From NCBI GenBank assembly GCA_039029355.1, contig JBCCGI010000111.1:1-22874 (forward strand): a stretch of 22,874 nt of DNA, in the 5' to 3' direction. Below, piece by piece: positions 7,759 to 15,263 of this stretch. The position numbers were made by a program, and so were the translations under genes. The notes beneath the pieces are model-generated. The model was not told the origin of the DNA, ran no database searches, and saw only the letters and a list, made by a program, of their open reading frames with translations. The DNA is from JBCCGI01 sp039029355. Its GTDB lineage: Bacteria; Planctomycetota; UBA1135; GCA-002686595. Position 1 is the stretch's first letter. Every line of letters begins with the position of its first letter.

Positions 7759-8814
7759 ATGCTCACGCACCACCCCGCCACGCTGCCCCTCCTGCTCCTC
7801 GCCGCCGCGCCGCTCGCCGGGGACGACGAGGCCACGCTGACCTTCGCGCCGCGCGAGGGCGCCTCGCGCCGGCTGTCGATCGCGGTCGAGCAGAGCCTCT
7901 CGGGCGCTGAGCTCGAGGTCACGATGAACGGCTCGGAAGTCCCCGGCCAGTTCCTGCCGGAGATCAAGATGGAGCTCACCGACCGGCGCGAGCTCGCGCT
8001 GACGGAGACCCAGACCGAGAGCGGCGCCGACGGCGCCGGCGAGTGGCTGCGGCGCTACGACGAGCTGGCCTGGACGAACGAGGGCCAAATGGACATGTCC
8101 GGCGGCGGCGCGGACGGGGCCTACCCCTGGGAGAGCACGGTCGACTCGCCGCTCGAGGGCCGCGTCCTCCGCTTCGCCTCGGACGACGGGGAGAGCTTTG
8201 ACGCCGCGCCGGCGGACGGCGAGGGCGACGAGGACCTGCTCGATGGCGTCGAGGCCGACCTCGGCCTGCGCCGGCTGCTGCCCACCGACGGCGAGCCGCA
8301 GGCGATCGGCGCGAGCTGGACGGTGTCCGGCGAGGGCCTCGCGCAGCTCTTCGAGCCCGGCGGCAACCTGGGCTGGGAGCTGCCGCCCGACATGGCCCAG
8401 TACATGCGCCTGGACTACGAGGAGCGCACCCACGACGGCTCCCTGGAGCTCACCCTGACGAAGATCGAGGGCGGCGACGCGCCGCGCGCGATCTGCGCCG
8501 TGGAGGGCAAGCTGACGCGTGTGACGGTCCAGGAGGGCGACCTCAGCCAGGTCCCCGTGACCGACGGCACCGCGACGGACACCGTCGAGGAGGCCTGGGA
8601 GGTCGAGGGCCAGCTGGTGTGGGACCTGGCCGCAAACCAGGTCGCGGCGCTGACGCTCAGCGGCCCCTTCCTGCAGGAGACCCACACCGAGCGCGACCCC
8701 GATCAGGACGGGCCGACCTACCTCAGCGTCTTCCGCCTGCGCGGCACGCACAGCTTCCAGCTGGAGCGCGAGGCGCTCGAGGGCGCCGCGGTCGAGGCGT
8801 CGGTCTCGCGCTAG
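7759..8814 (+). CDS. Exported protein of unknown function
   Basis: The protein has 351 residues. The ATG at 7759 has GAAGGA ~7 bases upstream and begins a short signal peptide ('TLPLLLLAAAPLAG'). The mature part is acidic and predicted beta-rich with no cysteine cluster, alternating Glu/Asp-rich strands such as 'EATLTFAPREGASRRLSIAV' and 'HDGSLELTLTKIEGG'. Its layout resembles secreted planctomycete and Bacteroidota proteins of unannotated beta-barrel type (possibly DUF6263-like, a guess from style only). I see no catalytic motif. It sits alone after the PilZ terminator and converges with the exported protein at 8903-9691. Confidence 0.75.
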   Translation: MLTHHPATLPLLLLAAAPLAGDDEATLTFAPREGASRRLSIAVEQSLSGAELEVTMNGSEVPGQFLPEIKMELTDRRELALTETQTESGADGAGEWLRRYDELAWTNEGQMDMSGGGADGAYPWESTVDSPLEGRVLRFASDDGESFDAAPADGEGDEDLLDGVEADLGLRRLLPTDGEPQAIGASWTVSGEGLAQLFEPGGNLGWELPPDMAQYMRLDYEERTHDGSLELTLTKIEGGDAPRAICAVEGKLTRVTVQEGDLSQVPVTDGTATDTVEEAWEVEGQLVWDLAANQVAALTLSGPFLQETHTERDPDQDGPTYLSVFRLRGTHSFQLEREALEGAAVEASVSR

Positions 8815-8855
8815 CGCAAGCGGACGCGGAGCTTCAGGACACGAGGTTCGCGCAA

Positions 8856-8887
8856 GCCCGCTTCGCCGCTCGGCGAGCGAAGCGGGC
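8856..8887. terminator. Bidirectional hairpin between convergent genes
   Basis: An 11-bp perfect stem, GCCCGCTTCGC (8856-8866) with GCGAAGCGGGC (8877-8887), surrounds a 10-base loop. It lies in the 88-base gap between two convergent stops, the usual place for a shared terminator. No strong T-run follows on either strand. Confidence 0.6.
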
Positions 8888-8902
8888 CGCAAGGGGCAGC
8901 GT

Positions 8903-9691
8903 CTAGAGCTGGCAGGCGTTGATCAGCAGCTGCGCCGCGCCGGCGTCGAAGCCGAAGTAGTCGTAGCCGATCACCACGAAGCGGCGCTTGCGCGCGACCA
9001 GCACCTCGTCGGGGTTGCCGGCGAGCGTCGCGACCGGCTCGAGCCGACGATCCGCGGTCGAGAAGGTCATGTTGCCGTTCTGGTAGGTCAGCTCGGAGAT
9101 GCCCGCGACGAGCGGGTCCGCGGCGTCGACGATGGTGAAGGTCGCGAAGCCCGTGTCTTCCTGCACGTCCTCGATGTCGCTCGCCATCAGCGCGTCGACC
9201 ACCGCCTCGCCGGGCTCACAGGACAGATCGCCCTCGGCCACGATCACGACGCCGCCCGCGAAGGCGAAGCTCTCGACCACCGGCGAGAAGCCCCCGAAGG
9301 TGGACTGGATCTCCAGCAGCAGCGGCTCGCCGGCCTCGACGAAGGTGCTGTCGACCAGCTCGGGAACCACGAAGCAGTCCTTGCCGGCGAGCTCGGCGGC
9401 GAGCACGTCCGCGTTGGTGGTGCTGGTCTCGGTGATGTTGGCTCCGGCGCCGGCCATCACGCCGACCATGTTGTCCTTCTCGAACCCGTCGTCGAGGAAC
9501 CCGGTGTAGACCAGGACCTCGACGCCGCCCAGCGCGAGTCCGCCGTCGCCGGGGAGCACCAGCTCCGCGGGATCGGCGGGCACCGCGCCCTCGTTGGTGT
9601 CGACGCGGTCGTCGGCGGCGCCGCGGGTGAGCAGCGGGCCGACGGTGAGCAGACCGGTGGTGCAGATCAGGGCGAGACGGACGGCTTTCAT
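8903..9691 (-). CDS. Exported alpha/beta protein of unknown function
   Basis: The protein has 262 residues. A GAGGAG ribosome site lies 4 bases upstream of ATG 9691, and a signal peptide follows ('LALICTTGLLTVGPLL'). After a short acidic linker the sequence reads like a Rossmann/flavodoxin or class I glutamine-amidotransferase-type fold: a strand 'VEVLVYTGFLDDG', 'KDCFVVPELVD', a Gly-rich 'FAFAGGVVIVAEGD', and a closing 'RRFVVIGYDYFGFDAGAAQL' helix. Such ThuA/DUF4350-like folds sit at the surface or periplasm in planctomycetes, but I see no Cys-His-Glu triad, so no reaction is assigned. Two Cys in the mature part and one at the C-terminus are visible. Confidence 0.75.
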   Translation of the reverse strand: MKAVRLALICTTGLLTVGPLLTRGAADDRVDTNEGAVPADPAELVLPGDGGLALGGVEVLVYTGFLDDGFEKDNMVGVMAGAGANITETSTTNADVLAAELAGKDCFVVPELVDSTFVEAGEPLLLEIQSTFGGFSPVVESFAFAGGVVIVAEGDLSCEPGEAVVDALMASDIEDVQEDTGFATFTIVDAADPLVAGISELTYQNGNMTFSTADRRLEPVATLAGNPDEVLVARKRRFVVIGYDYFGFDAGAAQLLINACQL

Positions 9692-9718
9692 GGATCTCCT
9701 CTCGGGACGATGGACGCA

Positions 9719-9741
9719 CCGCCCCCGAAAGCGGGGGGCGG
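9719..9741. other. Perfect G/C hairpin in divergent intergenic region
   Basis: CCGCCCCC (9719-9726) pairs with GGGGGCGG (9734-9741) across a 7-base GAAAGCG loop. It lies 28 bases upstream of the start of the minus-strand exported protein, hence in its likely 5' leader or promoter, and ~95 bases before the methyltransferase gene. It may be a regulatory leader hairpin or an insulator. I see no known riboswitch. Confidence 0.4.
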
Positions 9742-9823
9742 CAGGAGCGACATCCTAGCAGGCGCCAAAAGACCGGCGGGGCGCGACCGGGAGACAGGCG
9801 TGTAACCGGCGCCGGCCGGGGTT

Positions 9824-9829
9824 TACCCT
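9824..9829 (+). promoter_or_regulatory. Possible -10 element of a leaderless transcript
   Basis: TACCCT fits TANNNT and sits exactly 12 to 7 bases before the ATG at 9836, the position expected if transcription begins at the start codon. No Shine-Dalgarno motif precedes that ATG. A convincing -35 box is not visible. Confidence 0.3.
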
Positions 9830-9835
9830 GCGGGC

Positions 9836-10678
9836 ATGGCGCTGATCCTGGACGGCCCCCTCGGCACCGAGCTGCTGACCCGCGGCGTGCCGACCCCGCT
9901 CCCCGGCTGGAGCGCGCACGCCCTGGAGAACGCGCCCGAGGTCGTCCAGGCTATCCACGCCGACTACGCGGCGGCCGGCGCCCGGGTGCATACCACCGCC
10001 ACGTTCCGGACCCGCGCGCGCGTGTTTCCCGAGAGCTGGCAGGAGCTCGCGCGTACCGCCGTGCGGCTGGCGCGCGCGGCGCTCCCCTCCCCCGCGCACC
10101 GCCTCGCGGGCTCGGTGGCGCCGCTCGAGGACTGCTACCGCCCCGACCTGAGCCCCGCCGCGGACGACCCCGCCGGCACGCGCCGCGAGCACGGCCAGCT
10201 GGCCGAAGTCCTGGCGGGCGCGGGCTGCGACCTCCTGTTGTGCGAGACCTTCCCGCACGTGGACGAGGGGCTCCTGGCCCTCGAGGCGGCCCTCGCCACC
10301 GGCGTCGACTGCTGGTGCGCCTTCACGGCCGGCCCCGAGGCCGACCTCCTGACGCCCGCCGCCCTCGCCGAGGGCGGGCGGCGCGCGGCGCGCCTCGGAG
10401 CCAAGGCGGTGCTGGTCAACTGCGTCCCGGCGAAGACCGTCGCCGACTACGTGCGCGCCCTGCGTGACGCGGTCGGCTCCGAGGTCGCGGTGGGCTGCTA
10501 CGCCAACGCCGGGCACGTCGACGACCGGCTCGGCTGGACCTCGGCGCCGGGCGCGCCGGAGCGCTACGCCGAGCTGGCGGCCGGCTGGGTCGAGGACGGA
10601 GCCACAATCGTCGGCGGCTGCTGCGGGACCGGCCCGGCCCACGTGGCGGCCCTGTCCGCGCGCCTGGCGGGCGCCTAG
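9836..10678 (+). CDS. Homocysteine S-methyltransferase family protein
   Basis: The protein has 280 residues and forms a single (beta/alpha)8 domain. It opens with 'LILDGPLGTELLTRG', and the three zinc-binding cysteines are present: C196 in 'VNCVPA' and C262/C263 in 'GGCCGTGP'. E137 in 'CETFP' is also conserved in the family. These enzymes transfer a methyl group to homocysteine or related thiols using S-methylmethionine, betaine or methylcobalamin-type donors. The protein lacks the pterin, B12 and activation domains of MetH, so it is either a stand-alone MmuM-like enzyme or one half of a split system. The donor cannot be told. The start lacks a ribosome site. The downstream pilin operon is separated by 180 bases. 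Confidence 0.88.
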   Translation: MALILDGPLGTELLTRGVPTPLPGWSAHALENAPEVVQAIHADYAAAGARVHTTATFRTRARVFPESWQELARTAVRLARAALPSPAHRLAGSVAPLEDCYRPDLSPAADDPAGTRREHGQLAEVLAGAGCDLLLCETFPHVDEGLLALEAALATGVDCWCAFTAGPEADLLTPAALAEGGRRAARLGAKAVLVNCVPAKTVADYVRALRDAVGSEVAVGCYANAGHVDDRLGWTSAPGAPERYAELAAGWVEDGATIVGGCCGTGPAHVAALSARLAGA

Positions 10679-10858
10679 CGCCTCCCCCCCCGGAAGCGCT
10701 TTCCGCCGCCGCGGCCCCGCCGGCCGACCGGTTCCGTGGAAAACCGACAGAACGGCTAAGAAGCGCGCCCGCCGCGGACCGAGCAACGGGAGCGGCATCC
10801 ACAAGTCTCGCGCTGCGTTGCGTGGCGGAGCGCGAAACGAAACAGGACGCCCCTTGCC
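10679..10858 (+). promoter_or_regulatory. Upstream region of the pilin-like operon
   Basis: These 180 bases contain no gene. A short hairpin, CGGAA (10691-10695) with TTCCG (10701-10705), 12 bases after the methyltransferase stop may end that transcript. The rest presumably carries the operon promoter, but no convincing sigma-70 or sigma-54 boxes can be picked. AGGA at ~10844-10847 is the only, rather distant, ribosome-site candidate for the GTG at 10859. Confidence 0.35.
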
Positions 10859-11473
10859 GTGCTCCAACTCAGGGCCTTCCCTCTCGGGCCCCGGGCTTCG
10901 AGCCTACGGGCTTCGAGGCTAGCGGGATTCACCGTCGTCGAGCTGATCGTCGTAATGTCGATCCTCGCCGTCGCGCTCATGATGTTCTCGACCACCGTCG
11001 GGTCCATCACGCAGCAGGGGACCGTCAACCACGAGAACCTGATCGCCGCCGACGGAGCGCGCTCGTTCCTCGAGACGCTCCGCAACGAGGACTTCCGCGA
11101 GGTCTTCCAGCGCTACAACGACGACCCTTCGGACGACCCGCCGGCCCCCGCCGTCTCCCCCGGCTCGCGCTTCGCGATCGAGGGACTCGATCCGGGCGAC
11201 GCGCCGGATGGGCTGGCAGGGCAGATCCTCTTTCCGACGCTGAACATCGCCGGCAACCCGCTGGGGCCGCCCGACCTGACGCTGCGCGAGGATCTGACCG
11301 ACCCGGCCTTCGGCACGCCCCGCGACCTCAACGGCGACAGCATCATCGACGGCGCGGACCACACGCTCGACTACCTGGTGCTGCCGGTGGTCGTGCGCGT
11401 CCGCTGGGAAAGCAAATCGGGGCCGCGGGAGCTCGAGCTCACCGCCATGCTGTGCGAGCTGAACTGGCCATGA
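10859..11473 (+). CDS. Minor pilin / pseudopilin-like protein 1
   Basis: The protein has 204 residues with a GTG start, the only plausible one in frame. A 23-residue basic leader precedes the type III prepilin signal G/F-T-V-V-E ('LAGFTVVELIVVMSILAVAL'). The prepilin peptidase should cut after Gly and methylate Phe; Glu at +5 is present. A single hydrophobic helix follows, then a globular domain of ~160 residues with a D-x-N-x-D-x-x-I-D loop (residues 156-167, 'DLNGDSIIDGAD'), which may bind Ca2+ as in GspG-type pseudopilins. The Arg/Ser-rich leader contains a tandem 5-codon duplication (10892-10921). The stop overlaps the next start as ATGA, implying translational coupling. The specific machine (type II secretion, type IV pilus or a stand-alone pseudopilus) is not known. 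Confidence 0.85.
   Translation: MLQLRAFPLGPRASSLRASRLAGFTVVELIVVMSILAVALMMFSTTVGSITQQGTVNHENLIAADGARSFLETLRNEDFREVFQRYNDDPSDDPPAPAVSPGSRFAIEGLDPGDAPDGLAGQILFPTLNIAGNPLGPPDLTLREDLTDPAFGTPRDLNGDSIIDGADHTLDYLVLPVVVRVRWESKSGPRELELTAMLCELNWP
10892..10921 (+). repeat. In-frame 15-bp tandem duplication in the pilin leader
   Basis: Units 10892-10906 and 10907-10921 agree at 14 of 15 bases and encode R-A-S-S-L then R-A-S-R-L, exactly five codons each. They lie inside the leader removed by prepilin peptidase, so length change there is probably tolerated. Confidence 0.8.
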
Positions 11474-12081
11474 GGGCGGGCACAAACAGCCAGCGCGGCT
11501 TCACCCTGGTCGAGCTCCTGATCGTGCTCGCGCTGCTCGGCATCATCCTCGTGAAGGCGACGATGGTGATGACCGCCACGACCGACGTCGTCCAGCGCGA
11601 GTCGTCCGCGATGATGATCGAGGACCACGCGCGCGTCGTGCTCGACCGCATCGCGCTGGCGATCATGGCCTGCGACCGCGACTCGCTCGCCCCCATCCTG
11701 ACCCCGAGCCACAGCACCGAGGTCAGCTACACCTTCAGCCTGGGGGTCGAGGACGGCGCGGTCGTCTGGGCCGACCCCGAGAACATCGCGCTCGACGGCG
11801 CGGCCGCGAACCAGGTGGTCTGGAAGCAAAGCCCGGACCTGCCCGAGGAGCGCAAGGTCGTCTGGAGCAACCTGGTCCGCCCGTTCCTGGAAGGGGAGGT
11901 CGTCAACGGGGTCGACGACAACGGGAACGGGCTGGTCGACGAGGAGGGGCTCACCTTCTACGTCGAGAAGAACCGCGTCACGATCCGGCTGAGCATCGAG
12001 GTCCCGGGGGAAGAGGGACAGCCCGCGATCCAGACCGTCGAGACCACCGTGACCGTTCGCAACAACCCGGATCCCGTTTAG
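11470..12081 (+). CDS. Minor pilin / pseudopilin-like protein 2
   Basis: The protein has 203 residues. Its ATG overlaps the previous stop (ATGA, 11470-11473). The leader is short, 'MRAGTNSQRG', followed by F-T-L-V-E and a hydrophobic helix ('LLIVLALLGIILVKATMV'), i.e. a classical type III prepilin signal with Glu at +5. The exported domain is acidic and contains a D/N-rich loop (residues 149-159, 'DDNGNGLVDEE') that fits a Ca2+-binding loop and lies in a different context from the one in pilin 1. The C-terminal part 'KNRVTIRLSIEVPGEEG' looks beta-stranded. The stop lies 8 bases from the next ATG. GspJ/PilW-type minor pilins are the closest analogy by length and position; this is inference. 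Confidence 0.87.
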   Translation: MRAGTNSQRGFTLVELLIVLALLGIILVKATMVMTATTDVVQRESSAMMIEDHARVVLDRIALAIMACDRDSLAPILTPSHSTEVSYTFSLGVEDGAVVWADPENIALDGAAANQVVWKQSPDLPEERKVVWSNLVRPFLEGEVVNGVDDNGNGLVDEEGLTFYVEKNRVTIRLSIEVPGEEGQPAIQTVETTVTVRNNPDPV

Positions 12082-12089
12082 GTGCTCCT

Positions 12090-13910
12090 ATGAAACTACA
12101 CCCGATCCGCGCTCCGAGGAGCGCCGCCCGACGCGGCACGGCCGTGCTGGCCGCGCTCGTGGCCAGCTTCGTGGTCTTCGCGCTCTGCATGGGCGTGCTG
12201 CAGCTCTCGTCCGGAGTCACCCACCGCCAGCGCCAGGCGGTGCACCAGAAGCAGGCCTTCTACATGGCCGAGGTGGGGTTGGCCGAGGCCTACGCGGGGC
12301 TCGCCGTGCAGAAGACCGGCAACGTCGGCACGCCGGACGAGCCGGCGACGATCGGCAACGGGGTCTTCTGGGTCGAGGCCACCGAGCTCGACGGCAACCT
12401 GGTCGAGCTGGAGAGCACCGGCCTGTTCGGGACGGGCCGCGTGTCGTTGTCGATGGTCGTCGAGCGCGCCCCGCTCAGCATCAGCGGCCTCGGCGTCTTC
12501 GCGAGCGGAGACCTGCCCCTGGAGGCCGGCGTGTTCGTCGACAGCTTCGACTCCGCGAAGGGCACCTACCAGGAGCAGGCCGACGCGGGCCTCAACGCCG
12601 CGGCGGTCGTCGGCTCGAACGGCGGCGTGCTGCTGAAGTCCGACGTCGTGCTGCAGGGCGACCTGGTCCACGGGCTGGGCGCGGTGGCCAAGCTCCACGA
12701 GGACGCGACCGTCACCGGCGACGTCGGCCCGCGCCAAGCGGCCGAGGTGCTGCCGCCTGTCGAGGTGCCCGACATCGCCGGCGACGCCGCGGTGATCGTC
12801 GACGGCCCGACCCCCTACGTCGTGCCCCCCGGCGAGCACGCGTTCGACAGCCTCGTCGTCCGCGCGGGCTCCGAGGCAGTGCTCACCGGCCCGGCGACGC
12901 TGGTCTTCGCCGAACTCGGCGCCGTCGATCAGGCGACCTTGACCTTCGACGACCGCAGCGGCGCGATCGACGTGTACGTCACCGACCGGCTCCTCCTGGC
13001 GGACGGCGCGGTCGTGCAGACGCTGGAGGAGGACCCCAACCAGCTCACGCTCCAGTTCGCCGGCGACGACACGGCCGAGGCGGTGCTCGCGGGCCAGGCC
13101 CGGTTCTTCGGCCAGGTCTACGCCCCCGCCGCGACGGTCGAGCTGGGCGCGGGCTTCGAGCTCTTCGGAAGCCTCGCGGTCGGCGCGCTCAACGCGGCGC
13201 CGCTCGCACGCATCCACCTGGACCTGAACACCGAGCCCACGCGCGAGGACGTGCTGCCCCCGATGTGGTCGTGGCAGATCGTCGAGCTGCCCACGGGCGT
13301 CGATGGGCCCGGCGATCCCTTCACGGCGCTGGGGCTCGACCAGGCGGCCCTCCCGGCCCCGGCCCAGGCGCACCAGGACCAGAAGCTGGAGCTGACCTAC
13401 GTCGACCTCGGCGGGGGCACCCAGAGCTACTCCGGGATGGAGAGCGCGTTCGACTGGACCGACGCCCAGAGCGTGGTCACCGGCACCCGCGACGGCGTCG
13501 CCTTCGCGGCCATCCCCGGCGCGTCCTCGGCCGCGGGAACGGCCGTCGGAAACCCGCTCGACCCCGCCGAGCAGGCGCTGGTCGACTACATGCACTCCGG
13601 CGCGACGACGACCGAGATCAAGGACCACCTGGTCGCCAACTCGCCCGTCGGAGGGCCGGTGCTGGCCGAGCTCCTCGGGCTCACGCCGGCGGTCTCGTCG
13701 CCGCTGGTGTGGGAGGTGCTGGACGCCAACACGCCGCTCGGCGTGGCGACGATGCAGCTCCTGATCGACGATGCGGACTACGACTCGGCGGAGCTCTCGC
13801 TGACGCTGGTCAGCAACTCGCCGCTCGCTCCGGCGGTGCTCGACGCGGCCATCAACCGCGTTCCGCCGATGGACCCGGTCGACCTCAACGCGGTGCTCGC
13901 GGCGCAGTGA
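12090..13910 (+). CDS. PilX-like protein with large beta-rich exported domain
   Basis: The protein has 606 residues. The ribosome site AGGTG overlaps the previous stop. The N-terminus 'RGTAVLAALVASFVVFALC' is a pilin-like hydrophobic helix without the Phe/Glu5 processing signature. 'QKQAFYMAEVGLAEAYAG' follows, the PilX/GspK-type motif. Residues ~130-380 are repetitive beta structure with a 'HAFDSLVVRAGSEAVLTG' segment, a 'IDVYVTDRLLLADGAVV' strand pair and 'ARFFGQVYAPAATVELGAG', like the DUF7305-type beta-solenoid attached to PilX homologues. A Gly/Ala-rich C-terminal tail of ~180 residues carries alternating 'VLDANTPLGVATMQLLIDDA' helices. It is probably a tip or adhesin component of the same assembly as the two pilins. 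The final TGA overlaps the GTG of the next gene. Confidence 0.8.
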   Translation: MKLHPIRAPRSAARRGTAVLAALVASFVVFALCMGVLQLSSGVTHRQRQAVHQKQAFYMAEVGLAEAYAGLAVQKTGNVGTPDEPATIGNGVFWVEATELDGNLVELESTGLFGTGRVSLSMVVERAPLSISGLGVFASGDLPLEAGVFVDSFDSAKGTYQEQADAGLNAAAVVGSNGGVLLKSDVVLQGDLVHGLGAVAKLHEDATVTGDVGPRQAAEVLPPVEVPDIAGDAAVIVDGPTPYVVPPGEHAFDSLVVRAGSEAVLTGPATLVFAELGAVDQATLTFDDRSGAIDVYVTDRLLLADGAVVQTLEEDPNQLTLQFAGDDTAEAVLAGQARFFGQVYAPAATVELGAGFELFGSLAVGALNAAPLARIHLDLNTEPTREDVLPPMWSWQIVELPTGVDGPGDPFTALGLDQAALPAPAQAHQDQKLELTYVDLGGGTQSYSGMESAFDWTDAQSVVTGTRDGVAFAAIPGASSAAGTAVGNPLDPAEQALVDYMHSGATTTEIKDHLVANSPVGGPVLAELLGLTPAVSSPLVWEVLDANTPLGVATMQLLIDDADYDSAELSLTLVSNSPLAPAVLDAAINRVPPMDPVDLNAVLAAQ

Positions 13911-15235
13911 GCCGCGCGCCGCACAGGGGCCGGGGCGGGGGCGCGCGGGCGCTCGCGAAGGGAGCCGCGGCGCTCGCGCTGCTCGGCTTCCCGTCGACGG
14001 CGAGCGACGCCGAGCCCGCGCCGGATCCGCGCGTCGCCGCGCGCGAGCTGCTGGCCGAGCCCCCCGCGGCGTGGAACGAGGTGCCGGCGCTGCAGGATGC
14101 GCTGGTCGCGCTCGGCGCGGGCGCGCTGCCCGAGCTGTGCGACGCGCTCGGCCAGGCCGACCTGGGTGCGCCCGGCGAGGTGGCGGTCCGAGGCGTGTTC
14201 GCGCGCCTGCCCCGCGCCGACGTCGCGGCCTTCTTCGAAGCGCGCGCCGCCGAGCCGCGTCCGGCCGCCGAGCGCGCGCTGGACGTCGAGCTGCTCGCGC
14301 ACGGCGCGACGCCGGACGAGCTCGGGCTCCTGCTGCGGCTGGCTCCGGAGTCGAGCGCCCAGCACATCGTCGAGCCCGAGGTCCGGGACGAGCTTCGCGA
14401 CGGGCTCACGTCCGTCCTCGCACGCCATCCCGACGAGGCTCCGGCCGAGCTCGCGCGGCGGCTCGCCGGCGCACATCCCTCGCTGCACTCGGCCGCCGTT
14501 CAGGCGCTCGGGAGCGCGCGACCCGACGCCGCCCTCGAGGCTCTCGCGGACGTCGTCCGCGGCGTGCCGCCGGCCGCGCCGCGCGCGCTGGTCGAGCTGC
14601 GGAACGTGATCCGCGGCGACGGGCCGCGCCCGTCGGACCGCGCGCTGACCGCGCTGCGGGGCACGCTCTGGTCGACCGATCCCGCGGCGCGCTCGATGGG
14701 CGCGTTGATCCTCGCCGAGGTGCGCGACCGCGAGAGCGTACCGGAGCTCATCGACCTGCTGGTCGACTCCTCCGACGCCGACGAGCGCACGCTGCGCGAC
14801 GCCGCCCTGCGCGCCCTCGTTGCTCTGACCGGCCAGCGCTTCGGCACCGACGGCGCCGCGTGGACGCGCTGGTACACCGCCGAGCACGAGTGGCTCGCCG
14901 CACGGGCCGGGTCGTGCGCCGCGGCCATTCGCTCCGGCGACGCGCAGCGCGCGTCCGACGCGTTGCGCGCGGTCGCCACGCACCGGCTGTTCGCCGACGA
15001 GCTCGTCGAGACCGTGCTGCCGGCGCTCGGGCGCCGCGAGCAGCACCTGGTCGTGCTGGCCTGCGGCGCGCTCGGCTACCTCGGCTCGCGCGGCGCGATC
15101 CCGGGCCTGCTCGACGCCCTCGAGCACGATGCCGCCGCGGTCCGCGCCGCGGCGCACGACGCGCTGATCGAGATCACCTCCCTGCGGCTCCCGCCCGACG
15201 CCGCCCGTTGGCGCCGCGAGCTTGCGCCGCGCTGA
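13907..15235 (+). CDS. Exported HEAT-repeat protein
   Basis: The frame is open far upstream, but that part lies entirely inside the PilX-like gene. The GTG at 13907 overlaps its TGA (GTGA) and begins a plausible signal peptide, 'GARALAKGAAALALLGF'. From there the protein has 442 residues. The mature part is a row of amphipathic Ala/Leu helix pairs typical of HEAT/PBS-lyase repeats, for example 'HSAAVQALGSARPDAALEAL', 'SVPELIDLLVD' and 'RGAIPGLLDALEHDAAAVRA'. Two repeats end in the frequent 'LTGQRFGTDGAAWTRWY' and 'RLPPDAARWRREL' tryptophan motif. HEAT solenoids are protein-binding scaffolds; here the gene position suggests a periplasmic partner of the pilin-like proteins. No enzymatic motif is seen. 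Confidence 0.82.
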   Translation: MSRAPHRGRGGGARALAKGAAALALLGFPSTASDAEPAPDPRVAARELLAEPPAAWNEVPALQDALVALGAGALPELCDALGQADLGAPGEVAVRGVFARLPRADVAAFFEARAAEPRPAAERALDVELLAHGATPDELGLLLRLAPESSAQHIVEPEVRDELRDGLTSVLARHPDEAPAELARRLAGAHPSLHSAAVQALGSARPDAALEALADVVRGVPPAAPRALVELRNVIRGDGPRPSDRALTALRGTLWSTDPAARSMGALILAEVRDRESVPELIDLLVDSSDADERTLRDAALRALVALTGQRFGTDGAAWTRWYTAEHEWLAARAGSCAAAIRSGDAQRASDALRAVATHRLFADELVETVLPALGRREQHLVVLACGALGYLGSRGAIPGLLDALEHDAAAVRAAAHDALIEITSLRLPPDAARWRRELAPR

Positions 15236-15263
15236 AACGCTCGCGCCCAGACCGTCGCCGCCC

